NCBI RefSeq assembly: GCF_016428585.1 | Contig: NZ_JAELVR010000001.1 | Location: 310,001 to 374,000 of the forward strand | Source: Sedimentitalea arenosa | Lineage (GTDB): Bacteria > Pseudomonadota > Alphaproteobacteria > Rhodobacterales > Rhodobacteraceae | Direction of reading: 5' to 3' | DNA: 64,000 nt | Notes under the pieces: model-generated | What the model was told of the DNA's origin: nothing | What the model saw: only the letters and a program-made list of their open reading frames with translations | Database searches by the model: none | Shown here: one piece after another, positions 16,474 through 25,280 of the stretch | Layout: the number at the start of each line of letters is the position of its first letter | How positions within the stretch are numbered: the stretch's first letter is position 1 | Translations under genes and position numbers: made by a program

Positions 16474-18132
16474 TCAGGCGATGGCGGCAGAGCGCCCGGC
16501 GTTGCGGCCCGAGAAGATGCAGCCCCCGAGGAACGTGCCTTCGAGCGCATTGTATCCGTGGTAGCCGCCGCCGCCGAAGCCCGCCACTTCGCCCGCGGCG
16601 AAGAGACCGGGGATCTCCGTTCCGTCCGCCGCGATCATCTGGCTGTCGAGATTGGTCTGCAATCCACCCAGAGTCTTGCGCGTGAGCACGTTCAGCCGCA
16701 CGGCGATCAACGGCCCGTTGGCCCGATCGAGGATCCTGTGCGGCTTGGCGACCCGGATCAGGCGATCGCCGCGATAGTTGCGCGCCGCATGAATCGCCAT
16801 CAACTGCGCATCCTTGGTAAAGGCGTTGTCGACTTGTGCATCGCGCGCCTCGATCTGGGCGCGCAGGGCGGGTTCCAGGATCAGGTCGTTGCCCGCGACC
16901 CGGTTCATGCCGGCGACCAGGTCGGTGAGTGTCTTGGCGACGACGAAATCCTCGCCGTGGCGCTTGAAGGCTTCAACCGGTCCTGGGGCGCCCTTGCCGG
17001 ACAGGAGGCGTGCTTTCAGCACCTCGCCCCATCGACCCGAGGTGAGGTCGGGGTTCTGTTCCGATCCCGAGAGCGCGAATTCCTTTTCGATGATCTTCTG
17101 GCTCAGGACGAACCAGCTGTAGTCGTATCCCGTTTTCAGGATCTCGCGCAGGGTCGAGAGCGTGTCGAACCCCGGCAGGCAGGGTGGGAGGAGGCGACTG
17201 CCCTTCGCGTCGAACCATAGCGAGGATGGACCGGGCAGAATGCGAATGCCGTGGTCCGGCCAGATCGGATCCCAGTTGCGCACGCCCTCGGTGTAGTGCC
17301 ACATCCGGTCGCCGTTGATCACATGGCCGCCGGCGCTTTCGCTGATCGCGATCATCCGGCCATCGACATGCGCGGGCACACCGGCCACCATCCGGGCGGG
17401 TGGCTCGCCCAGCCGGTCCTGCGGCCAGGCGCGACGAACGAGGTCGAAATTCCCGCCGATGCCGCCCGAGGCGACCAGCACCGACGCCGCGCGATATTCG
17501 AAGCTGCCGGCGGGATCTCGGTTGGTCCGTTGCCCGCGCGGTGCGCTATCCGGAGCCAGATGCGTTCCGGCGACCCCTTTGGCGGCGCCGTTCTCGACCA
17601 GGATGGAATCGACCTGGTGGCGGAACTTCATCGTGACGCGCCCGGCCTCGACATGGGCGCGGACACGGCGTTCGAACGGCGCCATCGCGCCCGGACCTGT
17701 GCCCCAGGTCAGGTGGAACCGCGGTACCGAGTTGCCGTGGCCGGTGGCGAAGCCTCCGCCGCGCTCGGCCCAGCCGACGATGGGGAACCAGCGCATTCCC
17801 ATCGCGTGCAGCCAGGGGCGCATCTCGCCTGCGGCGAAGTCGACATAGGCTTCGGCCCACTTGCGCGGCCAGTCGTCCTCGGGGCGGTCGAACTGCGCGC
17901 TGCCCATCCAGTCGCGCAACGCAAGGTCGCGGCAGTCGCGGATGCCCATGCGGCGCTGTTCGGGCGTGTCGACCATGAAGAGCCCGCCGAGCGACCAGAA
18001 AGCCTGGCCACCAAGAAACCTTTCGGGCTCCTGGTCAAGCAGCAGCACGCGCTTGCCCCGGTCGCCCAGTTCCGCTGCCGCCACGAGCCCGGCCAGCCCG
18101 CCGCCCACGATGATCACGTCCGCATCGTCCAT
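16474..18132 (-). CDS. FAD-binding dehydrogenase (fumarate reductase / ketosteroid dehydrogenase type)
   Basis: Flavoprotein of 552 residues. The N-terminal dinucleotide fold has DVIIVGGGLAGLVAAAELGD (residues 5-24) and an acidic residue closing strand two (LLLDQE). The C-terminal FAD contact is seen as GLFAAGEVAGFGGGGYHGYN. The overall layout, including the GGQAFWSLGGLF and FGGGGYHGYNALEGTFLGG blocks, matches the COG3573 group that is related to succinate dehydrogenase/fumarate reductase flavoproteins and 3-ketosteroid delta1-dehydrogenases. The substrate is unknown. It is the last gene of a minus-strand run behind an SLC13 permease and a glutamine amidotransferase. Confidence 0.88.
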   Translation of the reverse strand: MDDADVIIVGGGLAGLVAAAELGDRGKRVLLLDQEPERFLGGQAFWSLGGLFMVDTPEQRRMGIRDCRDLALRDWMGSAQFDRPEDDWPRKWAEAYVDFAAGEMRPWLHAMGMRWFPIVGWAERGGGFATGHGNSVPRFHLTWGTGPGAMAPFERRVRAHVEAGRVTMKFRHQVDSILVENGAAKGVAGTHLAPDSAPRGQRTNRDPAGSFEYRAASVLVASGGIGGNFDLVRRAWPQDRLGEPPARMVAGVPAHVDGRMIAISESAGGHVINGDRMWHYTEGVRNWDPIWPDHGIRILPGPSSLWFDAKGSRLLPPCLPGFDTLSTLREILKTGYDYSWFVLSQKIIEKEFALSGSEQNPDLTSGRWGEVLKARLLSGKGAPGPVEAFKRHGEDFVVAKTLTDLVAGMNRVAGNDLILEPALRAQIEARDAQVDNAFTKDAQLMAIHAARNYRGDRLIRVAKPHRILDRANGPLIAVRLNVLTRKTLGGLQTNLDSQMIAADGTEIPGLFAAGEVAGFGGGGYHGYNALEGTFLGGCIFSGRNAGRSAAIA

Positions 18133-18212
18133 GCGCCCCTCCCGGTCTTGCGCTCAAGCCTAGGACCGATGGTGTGGATCAGGCAATGACAAAGGCCGGA
18201 CCTGTCGCCGCG

Positions 18213-18947
18213 TCATCCATAGCGCTGCGCGAAGCGGCGCAGGATCTCGGCCGGCTCGGTCACTGTCGCCGCGTGGCAGATACCGATCAGCGTGTCGGCC
18301 TGGTCGGGAGGGAAATAGCCGTGATTGCGATAGATGCGGATGCGGCGTTCGAAGTCCCGCGAGTCGGCCTCGGGATGGAACTGGGTCGCATAGACGTTCT
18401 GGCCGAACCGCAGCATCTGGATCGGGCAGGCCTCGGAATGCACCAGCTTGACGCAGCCAGCCGGCAGCGACTGGACCGCTTCCTTGTGGCCGACGAAAGC
18501 CTGGAATGCGGGTTTCAGACCGGCGGTCAGCGGATCAGTTTCGCCTTCGGACGTGAGCCTGCAATCGGAAGGTCCGACTGGTTCCGCGAACCGGTCCTTG
18601 CTGACCTCGGCTCCCAGGTGATGGGCCAGGACGCCCAGCCCGTAGCAACACCCCATGAAGGGATGATCATTCGCGGTGATCTGAGGCATCAGGCTCATGA
18701 TCTGCGCTTCGATCCGGGCTTCGGTCGGTGTCTTCCGGTCCGGCGCATCGCTGACGCACCCCGGGCCGCCGCCGACGATCAGTCCGGCATAATCGCGAAC
18801 ATCGAGGCCCTCGGGCAGGGACTCGCGGTCGAGCCGGATGCGGTGGGCGCGCTCGGGACCGATCCCGCATTTGCCGAGGATCGCCGCGAACTCGTCATCC
18901 GACGCGTCGGTTTCGGGCCGCAGTTGCAAGATCAGGAAACGTTTCAT
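18213..18947 (-). CDS. class I glutamine amidotransferase (GMP-synthase-like)
   Basis: Protein of 244 residues with the class I amidotransferase triad: nucleophile in FMGCCYGLGVLAHH (Cys101) and the His-Glu pair in YATQFHPEAD. Stand-alone proteins of this type hydrolyse glutamine or gamma-glutamyl compounds, or donate ammonia to a partner; no synthetase partner is encoded here. The ATG at 18947 follows GAGGAGACCCGG. It starts 15 bases after the stop of the SLC13 permease and probably shares its transcript. The substrate cannot be assigned from sequence. Confidence 0.88.
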   Translation of the reverse strand: MKRFLILQLRPETDASDDEFAAILGKCGIGPERAHRIRLDRESLPEGLDVRDYAGLIVGGGPGCVSDAPDRKTPTEARIEAQIMSLMPQITANDHPFMGCCYGLGVLAHHLGAEVSKDRFAEPVGPSDCRLTSEGETDPLTAGLKPAFQAFVGHKEAVQSLPAGCVKLVHSEACPIQMLRFGQNVYATQFHPEADSRDFERRIRIYRNHGYFPPDQADTLIGICHAATVTEPAEILRRFAQRYG

Positions 18948-18962
18948 CCGGGTCTCCTCGCG

Positions 18963-20735
18963 TCAGAGCGGCCAGAATACGAGAATGGCGGGGATCGAGA
19001 CGGCGACGACGATGATTTCGAGCGGCAGGCCCATGCGCCAGTAGTCGCCGAACTTGTACCCGCCGGGGCCGAGGATCAGCGTATTGTTCTTGTGGCCGAT
19101 CGGGGTCAGAAAGGCCGACGAGGCCGCCACTGCGACCGCCATCAGGAACGGGTCGGGCGAGACCTGGAGCGTCTGGGCCATCTCGATGCCGACCGGCGCG
19201 GCGACGATGGTGGTGGCCGTGTTGTTCAGCAGGTCCGAAAGGGTCATGGTGACGACCATCAGCATGGTCAGGATGGCCCAGGCCGGCATGCCGTCGGTCA
19301 GCGTCACCAGCGCGCCGGCGATCAATTCGGTTCCGCCCGAGGTTTCGAGCGCGGCGCCGAGCGGGATCATCGAGCCGAGCAGCACCACCACCGGCCATTC
19401 GATATGGGTGTAGATTTCTGTGATCGGCAGGACGCGGGCCAGAACGTATGCGACGACCACCAATCCCAGCGCGATCGGCAGGTAGAGCAGTCCGATACTT
19501 GCCGCGGCCACGGCGGCCGCAAAGATTCCGATTGCCAGCCAGACTTTCTCGTTCGCGGTGACGTTCAGCCCGCGCTGCGCCAGTGGCAGACAGCCCAGCC
19601 ACTCGGTCACATCGGACCCGCGGTCGCGCGGGCAGAGCAGCAGCAGGATGTCGCCGGGCTGGATCTCGGTCTGGCGCATGTGCTTGGTGATGCGCTGGCC
19701 CTGGCGCGAAATGCCCATCAGGATCGTGTTTTGCCGCCAGGCGAGCCCCACGCCCTGCGCCGTCTTGCCCGCGATCCGGGCGGCTTCGGGTACCACGACC
19801 TCGATCACCTCCAGCCCGTCACCCGCTGCGGTCAACAATTCCTGCCGCTTGCTGTCGGAAAAGTCGAGTTTCAGTGCCGAGCGGAATTCGTCGAGCGCGT
19901 CGGGGCGGGCCTCCAGCACCAGAGTATCTCCGGCCTTGAGCACCGAGTTGGCGGCGCGCCCGTAGCGTCGCTTGCCATCGCGGATCAATCCGATGATCGC
20001 CACGTCGGTCTTCTCCGCATCGCCGTCCAACTCGGCGAGTCGCTTGCCGATATGGTCGGACTCCTCTGGCACCGTCAGTTCGGCGACATATTCGGCGAGA
20101 TCGGTGGCGCCGGCGGTCTCGCCGTCGCGCTGCGGAATCAGCCGCCAGCCGATCAGCGCCACGAAGGCCAGACCCGCCAAGGCCGCGATGCCGCCGACCG
20201 GGGCGAAATCGAACATCTGGTAGGCCTCGCCCAAGGCGTCCTCGCGGATGCCTGCGATGATGATGTTGGGCGGGGTCCCGATCAGCGTGACCATGCCGCC
20301 GAGGATGGTGGCAAATCCCAACGGCATCAGCGACAGGCCCGGATTGCGTCCTGCCTTGCGCGCAGTCTGGATGTCGACGGGCATGAGCAACGCCAGAGCG
20401 GCGACATTGTTCATGAAGGCCGACAGGATCGCGCCGATTCCGCCCATCAGGGCGATGTGGCTGGCGAGAGGGCGGGTGCTGTCGACCAGTGTCCGGGTGA
20501 TCAGGAACACCGCGCCCGACCGTACCAATCCGGCCGACACGATCAGCACCAGCGCCACCACCAGAGTCGCGGGATGGCCAAAGCCGGTGAAGGCGTCCTC
20601 GGTCGGAACGACGCCCAGAACCACCCCGATCATGAGCGCCGAGAAGGCCACGAGGTCATAGCGGAACCGTCCCCAGAGAAGCATGGCGAAAACGGCGGCG
20701 AAAAGCGTGAACAGGATGATCTGGTCGGTTGTCAT
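18963..20735 (-). CDS. SLC13-family permease with two TrkA-C domains (second copy)
   Basis: Transporter of 590 residues with the same architecture as the gene at 14595: membrane helices at about 5-195 and 405-590, two TrkA-C domains between them (near VPEESDHIGKRLAELDGD and VVVPEAARIAGKTAQGVG). DASS motifs are FMNNVAALALLMP with LIGTPPN, and LLNNTATTIVAAP with LTPIGHKNN. Many positions differ from the other copy, so it is an old paralogue and not a recent duplication. The substrate is unknown; sulfate, dicarboxylates and other anions are carried by relatives. It heads a run of three minus-strand genes. Confidence 0.91.
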   Translation of the reverse strand: MTTDQIILFTLFAAVFAMLLWGRFRYDLVAFSALMIGVVLGVVPTEDAFTGFGHPATLVVALVLIVSAGLVRSGAVFLITRTLVDSTRPLASHIALMGGIGAILSAFMNNVAALALLMPVDIQTARKAGRNPGLSLMPLGFATILGGMVTLIGTPPNIIIAGIREDALGEAYQMFDFAPVGGIAALAGLAFVALIGWRLIPQRDGETAGATDLAEYVAELTVPEESDHIGKRLAELDGDAEKTDVAIIGLIRDGKRRYGRAANSVLKAGDTLVLEARPDALDEFRSALKLDFSDSKRQELLTAAGDGLEVIEVVVPEAARIAGKTAQGVGLAWRQNTILMGISRQGQRITKHMRQTEIQPGDILLLLCPRDRGSDVTEWLGCLPLAQRGLNVTANEKVWLAIGIFAAAVAAASIGLLYLPIALGLVVVAYVLARVLPITEIYTHIEWPVVVLLGSMIPLGAALETSGGTELIAGALVTLTDGMPAWAILTMLMVVTMTLSDLLNNTATTIVAAPVGIEMAQTLQVSPDPFLMAVAVAASSAFLTPIGHKNNTLILGPGGYKFGDYWRMGLPLEIIVVAVSIPAILVFWPL

Positions 20736-20865
20736 GGCCGGACACTAGGGCCAAGTCCGTGCCTTGACCAGATGGCATCACACCACCACTGACGGCTTGC
20801 CCTCGCCCCGCGCTCTGCCCTATAGAACCGCGCAGACCAGCGCATGCATACTGACGGAGAATTCC

Positions 20866-21606
20866 ATGGCCGGCCATTCCAAATGGGCAAACATCCAGCA
20901 CCGCAAGGGACGCCAGGACGCCGCGCGCTCCAAGCTGTTTTCCAAGCTGTCCAAAGAGATAACGGTTGCCGCCAAGATGGGCGACCCGGATCCCGACAAG
21001 AACCCGCGCCTGCGTCTCGCGGTGAAGGAAGCCAAGTCAAACTCCGTTCCCAAGGACGTGATCGACCGTGCGATCAAGAAATCGCAGGCGGGCGACGGAG
21101 AGGATTACGAGGAAATCCGCTATGAGGGCTATGGTCCCAATGGCGTTGCGGTGATCGTCGAAGCGATGACCGACAACCGCAACCGCACCGCCTCGACCGT
21201 GCGGTCGACCTTTACCAAGAACGGCGGCAATCTGGGTGAAACGGGCAGTGTCGGCTTCATGTTCGATCGCAAGGGCGAGGTGACCTATCCGGCCGAGGTC
21301 GGCGATGCAGATACGGTAATGATGGCCGCCATCGAAGCTGGCGCCGAGGACGTGGAAAGCACCGAGGACGGCCACGTGATCTGGTGCGCGGACACCGACC
21401 TTAACGAGGTCGCCACCGCGCTCGAGTCCGCGTTGGGCGAGAGCGAGAGCACCAAGCTGGTCTGGCGGCCCACCACGACCACCGAGATGGACCTCGAGGG
21501 CATGCAGAAGCTGATGAAGTTGATCGACGCGCTCGAAGATGACGACGACGTTCAGCGCGTCACCACCAACTTCGAAGCGCCCGACGAGGTGATGGAGCAG
21601 CTCTGA
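20866..21606 (+). CDS. YebC/PmpR-family transcriptional regulator or translation factor
   Basis: Complete 246-residue YebC (TACO1) family protein. It begins [20 protein letters not shown], the invariant family start, and contains the conserved [19 protein letters not shown] and [20 protein letters not shown] blocks. Members were first described as DNA-binding regulators (PmpR); YebC2-type proteins also help ribosomes through proline stretches. The ATG at 20866 follows ACGGAGAATTCC. The stop abuts, with no gap, the stop of the minus-strand 87-residue gene. Confidence 0.95.
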   Translation: MAGHSKWANIQHRKGRQDAARSKLFSKLSKEITVAAKMGDPDPDKNPRLRLAVKEAKSNSVPKDVIDRAIKKSQAGDGEDYEEIRYEGYGPNGVAVIVEAMTDNRNRTASTVRSTFTKNGGNLGETGSVGFMFDRKGEVTYPAEVGDADTVMMAAIEAGAEDVESTEDGHVIWCADTDLNEVATALESALGESESTKLVWRPTTTTEMDLEGMQKLMKLIDALEDDDDVQRVTTNFEAPDEVMEQL

Positions 21607-21870
21607 TCAGCCGCTGACGTAGGGCGCGGGCGAAGCGCGCCCCGGGCGGAAGAAGACCTTCTGGTTGTGCAACCGGCCAAGCAGCTTGTGAATGTCGGCC
21701 AGCGTTTCGTCAAGCGCGGCGAGTTCGGTCGTCGCCTCCGGTCGCGCCGGCGTTTCTGCGAGCAGGGCAAGCCTTTCAAGCGAGAGCTTTTTCTTGCGTT
21801 GTTGCAGCGCGGTTTCGATCAGCTCGATGTCGCGGACATCCAATTCGAACCTGGTGTTGAATTTCGGCAT
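21607..21870 (-). CDS. conserved hypothetical protein, 87 residues
   Basis: I do not recognise a named family. The protein is 87 residues, soluble, and strongly helical: residues 8-35 form a charged amphipathic segment (RFELDVRDIELIETALQQRK, followed by KKLSLERL), then an Ala/Glu-rich region, then HKLLGRLHNQKVFFRPGR. The start at 21870 (MPKFNTRFEL) follows GGAATCCGGGAA. The frame is open upstream into the nitroreductase gene region, but that part is not protein-like. A perfect 13-base inverted repeat lies 26-38 bases before the start. It converges tail to tail with yebC. Confidence 0.65.
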   Translation of the reverse strand: MPKFNTRFELDVRDIELIETALQQRKKKLSLERLALLAETPARPEATTELAALDETLADIHKLLGRLHNQKVFFRPGRASPAPYVSG

Positions 21871-21895
21871 TTCCCGGATTCCTGCTATTGACTGG

Positions 21896-21908
21896 GTAAC
21901 AATGTTAC
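21896..21908. promoter_or_regulatory. 13-base perfect inverted repeat, possible operator
   Basis: GTAACA-A-TGTTAC lies 26 bases before the start of the 87-residue gene and 40 bases after the nitroreductase stop, in a 77-base gap. The position suits a repressor site, but no protein is known to me for it. Confidence 0.35.
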
Positions 21909-21947
21909 GTGCGCAGTCGCATTTCGGATCGTTCGTGTCTCTTCGAG

Positions 21948-22637
21948 CTACAGGAAGGTCGAAATTTCTTCCAGCGGTTTCTTGATCTTCGCGACACTTG
22001 GTACCACCGCGTCCGGGGCCGGATGTCCCGCAGCGATGATCATCGTTGGTTTCTCGGACGCAGGCCGCCCAAGCGCCGCGTTCAGGAATTTCATCGGGTT
22101 CGGCGTGTGGGTCAGGGTGCAGAGGCCCGACAGGTGCAGGGCGGTCAACAGGAAGCCGGTGGCGATGTTGACGCTTTCGGGCACGTAGTAGTTCTTGTAG
22201 CGGGTGCCATCGTCGAACTCGCCCCACCGTTGGGCGAAGACCACGATCAGCCAAGGGGCGATGGTCAGGTGCGGCTTGTCGGCTGTCGTTCCGATCGGTT
22301 CCAGCGCCCTGATCCATTCGTCGCCGCCGCCGCCGGCATAGAACTTGCGCTCTTCCTCTTCGGCTTCCTCGCGGATTCGCTGCTTGATCGCGGGGTTACT
22401 GATGGCGACGAAGTGCCAGGGCTGGTGGTTGGCGCCCGATGGCGCCGATCCGGCGGTGCGCAGGCAGGTTTCGATGATCTCGCGCGGCACCGGGCGGTCG
22501 ACATAGTCGCGCACCGAGTGCCGGGTGCGCATGCGGTCCAGGAACGAGGTCGACTCCGCTTGCATCTGGACGTCGCTCATGTCGGCGCGGTCGGGCAGGG
22601 GAATGGTTGTGTAGGTCAGCTTGTCCTTCGCGAACAT
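21948..22637 (-). CDS. nitroreductase-family flavoprotein
   Basis: FMN-dependent NAD(P)H oxidoreductase of 229 residues. Family features are [20 protein letters not shown] (FMN phosphate contact near residue 30), the [14 protein letters not shown] block, and the C-terminal [20 protein letters not shown]. Members reduce nitro groups, quinones or flavins, and one branch dehalogenates iodotyrosine; the exact substrate is open. The ATG at 22637 (MFAKDKLTY) has GGAG 7 bases upstream; a TTG 12 bases earlier is less likely. It lies 52 bases after argP on the same strand. Confidence 0.9.
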   Translation of the reverse strand: MFAKDKLTYTTIPLPDRADMSDVQMQAESTSFLDRMRTRHSVRDYVDRPVPREIIETCLRTAGSAPSGANHQPWHFVAISNPAIKQRIREEAEEEERKFYAGGGGDEWIRALEPIGTTADKPHLTIAPWLIVVFAQRWGEFDDGTRYKNYYVPESVNIATGFLLTALHLSGLCTLTHTPNPMKFLNAALGRPASEKPTMIIAAGHPAPDAVVPSVAKIKKPLEEISTFL

Positions 22638-22689
22638 GGGGCGCTCCAATCTCAGTGTTGCGCCGTTATGGCCGCCCGGGACGGTCGCA

Positions 22690-23580
22690 TCAAGCGCCCG
22701 GTGCGACGAGTTCCTTGCGCGCAGCCATGCGCACCGAGTCGGTGACGGGCTTGAGTGCCTGGGCCATCACCCGGCTGACCTGCCATGTCAGCGCAACATC
22801 CAGATGGGTTCCGCGCTGCAACGGCACAAGCAGACTGTCGCGGATCGGTTCGCGCACCAGCGCCTCTGGGTTCATGCCCCAACCGACGCCGCGCCGCGCC
22901 GCCTCCACGAAGGCGTGGGTGGAGGGCAGGAAATGGGTCGGTGGCGACAGCTTCAGCCCCAGTGTCTCGGCGATCCAGCGGCGTTGCAGCATGTCCTTGG
23001 CGTTGAAGGTCAGGCAGGGCGCGCGTGACAGGGTTTCGGCGGTCAGGCCGTCGGCGAACCAGCGCCGCATGAACGCGGGACTGGCTGTCGCCACGTAGCG
23101 AAGTGACCCGAGCGGTATCGCGTCACAGCCCGGTGCGGGTTTTTCCTGTGCCGAGATTGCAGCGCTCACGGCGCCACGCTTCAGCCAGTCGGAACTGTGG
23201 TCCTGGTCGTCGATCACCAGGTCGAACAGGACGTCCGGCACGGCGGCCATCGCCGCGACGAACCACGTGGCCAGGCTGTCGGCGTTCACCGCGACGCGCA
23301 GGGTCATCGCACCGCTTCCCCGCTTCAGGGCGAGGTCGCGGCTGACCTGCGCCTCCAGCAGCGCCACGTCCTCGGCGTGTTTGGCCAGCCGTTGCCCGGC
23401 CGGGGTGGCTGTGCAAGGTGCGCCACGCCGGATGAGAGCGCTGCCGACCCGGTCCTCCAATGCCTTGATCCGCTGTGATACAGCCGAGGCAGTGACCGAG
23501 AGGTCGGCGGCGGCCGCATCGAAGCTGCCGCGCCGCAGGACGGCCGCCAACGCGGCAAGTTGCTGGGGGTCGAATTGCAT
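22690..23580 (-). CDS. argP: LysR-family regulator ArgP
   Basis: Regulator of 296 residues with an N-terminal HTH (FDPQQLAALAAVLRRGSFDA, then SVTASAVSQRIKALEDRVGS). Sequence and context match ArgP (LysG/IciA): it is divergent from a LysE/ArgO exporter gene. In E. coli and Corynebacterium such proteins switch on the exporter when lysine or arginine accumulates, with the amino acid as co-effector bound in the C-terminal domain. The gene is complete, with an ATG at 23580; its stop is 52 bases before the nitroreductase start. Confidence 0.92.
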   Translation of the reverse strand: MQFDPQQLAALAAVLRRGSFDAAAADLSVTASAVSQRIKALEDRVGSALIRRGAPCTATPAGQRLAKHAEDVALLEAQVSRDLALKRGSGAMTLRVAVNADSLATWFVAAMAAVPDVLFDLVIDDQDHSSDWLKRGAVSAAISAQEKPAPGCDAIPLGSLRYVATASPAFMRRWFADGLTAETLSRAPCLTFNAKDMLQRRWIAETLGLKLSPPTHFLPSTHAFVEAARRGVGWGMNPEALVREPIRDSLLVPLQRGTHLDVALTWQVSRVMAQALKPVTDSVRMAARKELVAPGA

Positions 23581-23589
23581 TAGCGTGTC

Positions 23590-23612
23590 TTAATCAAGGC
23601 AACAGGATTTAA
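23590..23612. promoter_or_regulatory. candidate ArgP operator in the argP/argO gap
   Basis: The 90-base gap contains an AT-rich near-palindrome, TTAATC (23590-23595) and GATTTAA (23606-23612), ten bases apart. This is unusual base composition for the window and is where ArgP would be expected to act. ArgP sites have no strict consensus, so this rests on position. Confidence 0.35.
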
Positions 23613-23670
23613 TTCGACTACGGCAGATCGACGGGCTAGTCAAACCCGTGAGCAAACAGAGGTCCGCCTG

Positions 23671-24270
23671 ATGACATCGGCCGTTCTGCCCGGATTCGCC
23701 CTGGGCTTCAGTCTGATCCTTGCGATCGGCGCGCAAAACGCCTTCGTTCTGCGCCAGGGGTTGCGGCGCGAGCATGTCTTCGCGACGTGCCTGACCTGCG
23801 CAGTGTCCGATGCGTTGCTGATCACTGCGGGCGTCGCGGGCTTCGGCTCGCTCGCCACCGTGGTGCCATGGTTTGAACCGGTGATGCGCTATGGCGGCGC
23901 GGCCTTCCTGCTGGCCTATGGCGCGCTGAGCCTGCGCAGCGCGTGGAACGGCGGCGCGGTGCTGGTCGCGGAGGGCGGGCCGGGGGCAAGCCTGTGCCGG
24001 ACGCTGGCGACGGTGCTGGCCTTCACCTGGCTCAACCCGCATGTCTATCTCGACACGGTCGTTCTGATCGGCTCGATCTCGGCGCAGTATGACGACCGGC
24101 TGCAGTTCGGTCTCGGCGCGGTTGCGGCAAGTTTCTTTTTCTTCTTCACCCTCGGCTACGGGGCGCGGCTGCTTGCGCCCGTCTTTGCGCGCCCAGGCGC
24201 CTGGCGCGCGCTCGATCTCGGGATCGGGCTGGTCATGTGGGCCATCGCGGCCAAACTGGTTATCATGTGA
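23671..24270 (+). CDS. argO: LysE/ArgO-family basic amino acid exporter
   Basis: Inner-membrane exporter of 199 residues with six hydrophobic helices. The family signature is at the start: GFSLILAIGAQNAFVLRQGL, followed by CLTCAVSDALLI. ArgO and LysE pump out arginine, lysine or toxic analogues such as canavanine. The ATG at 23671 has AGAGG 8 bases upstream. Divergence from argP supports regulation by that protein and the basic amino acid substrate. Confidence 0.93.
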   Translation: MTSAVLPGFALGFSLILAIGAQNAFVLRQGLRREHVFATCLTCAVSDALLITAGVAGFGSLATVVPWFEPVMRYGGAAFLLAYGALSLRSAWNGGAVLVAEGGPGASLCRTLATVLAFTWLNPHVYLDTVVLIGSISAQYDDRLQFGLGAVAASFFFFFTLGYGARLLAPVFARPGAWRALDLGIGLVMWAIAAKLVIM

Positions 24271-24309
24271 AGGGTTGAACCCGCCGGTCATTGCGTGTTC
24301 AACGACAGC

Positions 24310-25215
24310 ATGGAGACAGCACGCACAGCCCGGCCAATGGTCGGAATATTCTGGATGCTGGTGACGGGGCTGTGCTTCGTTGCGGTAACGGCCATCGTCA
24401 AGTTTCTCGGCCCGCGCATTCCTCCGGCCGAGCAGGCCTTTCTGCGCTACTTCCTCGGGCTTGCCTTCCTGTTGCCGATGTTGCGTCCGATGCTGCGAAC
24501 GCGGCTGAGTGGCCGGATGTGGGGCATGTTCGCGGCGCGGGGCGTGTTTCATGCAATGGGCGTGATGCTGTGGTTCTACGCGATGACCCGGATCCCGCTG
24601 GCAGAAGTCACAGCGATCAATTACCTCGCGCCGGTTTATGTCACGCTCGGCGCAGCACTGTTCCTTGGTGAAAAGCTGGCCCTGCGCCGCATCGTGGCGG
24701 TTTTGGTCGCGTTGCTGGGCGCCGCGGTGATCCTGCGTCCGGGGTTTCGCGTCGTCGAACCGGGACATATGGCGATGCTTCTGGCGGCAGTGGTGTTCGG
24801 CGGATCCTACCTGTTGGCCAAGGTGATGGCCGACCGGGTCAGCGCACCGGTCGTGGTCGGCATGCTGTCGATCTGGGTGACCGCGGCGCTTGCTCCTTTC
24901 GCTTATGCGGTCTGGGTCACGCCGACCCTGACCGAACTGGCAATCCTGTTCGGCGTCGCCTGTTTCGCGACTGCCGGGCATTACACGATGACGCTGGCCT
25001 TCGCCGCTGCGCCGGTGGCGGTCACGCAGCCGGTGACGTTCCTGCAGCTGGTCTGGGCCACGGCGCTGGGTGCCGTGGTCTTTGCCGAGCCGGTGGATAT
25101 CTGGGTCGTGCTCGGCGGCGGGTTGATCCTGGGATCGGTCACTTTCATCACGTGGCGGGAAGCGATGTTGAACCGCCAGCCGATCACGCCGCCGACCCCG
25201 GCGACCAAGGTCTGA
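24310..25215 (+). CDS. EamA/DMT-superfamily permease
   Basis: Membrane protein of 301 residues with ten helices in two EamA repeats (first from about residue 11 to 135, second from 145 to 285). It contains RGVFHAMGVMLWFYAMTRIP and the second-repeat AVVFGGSYLLAKVMADRV. The profile resembles S-adenosylmethionine/carnitine-type DMT carriers, but substrate prediction inside this family is unreliable. Start is uncertain: ATG 24310 was chosen, and GTG 24295 in frame is an alternative; neither has a strong ribosome site. It follows argO by 39 bases and may share its transcript. Confidence 0.88.
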   Translation: METARTARPMVGIFWMLVTGLCFVAVTAIVKFLGPRIPPAEQAFLRYFLGLAFLLPMLRPMLRTRLSGRMWGMFAARGVFHAMGVMLWFYAMTRIPLAEVTAINYLAPVYVTLGAALFLGEKLALRRIVAVLVALLGAAVILRPGFRVVEPGHMAMLLAAVVFGGSYLLAKVMADRVSAPVVVGMLSIWVTAALAPFAYAVWVTPTLTELAILFGVACFATAGHYTMTLAFAAAPVAVTQPVTFLQLVWATALGAVVFAEPVDIWVVLGGGLILGSVTFITWREAMLNRQPITPPTPATKV

Positions 25216-25280
25216 CCCGGCCCTTGCCAGCACGTATGCCTCGGGCCTAGGCTGAGGGCCCCTGCAATAAGGAGACCGTG

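Noticed and set aside
14541-16550. A 669-codon minus-strand frame over the first SLC13 gene
   Set aside because: Same reason: antisense shadow of a clear membrane transporter, with a composition of charged residues and no recognisable domain.
18174-20792. A very long open frame on the plus strand (872 codons) across the amidotransferase and SLC13 genes
   Set aside because: It is antisense to two well-supported genes, is dominated by His, Gln, Arg and Asp as expected for a GC-rich shadow frame, and has no ribosome site or domain.
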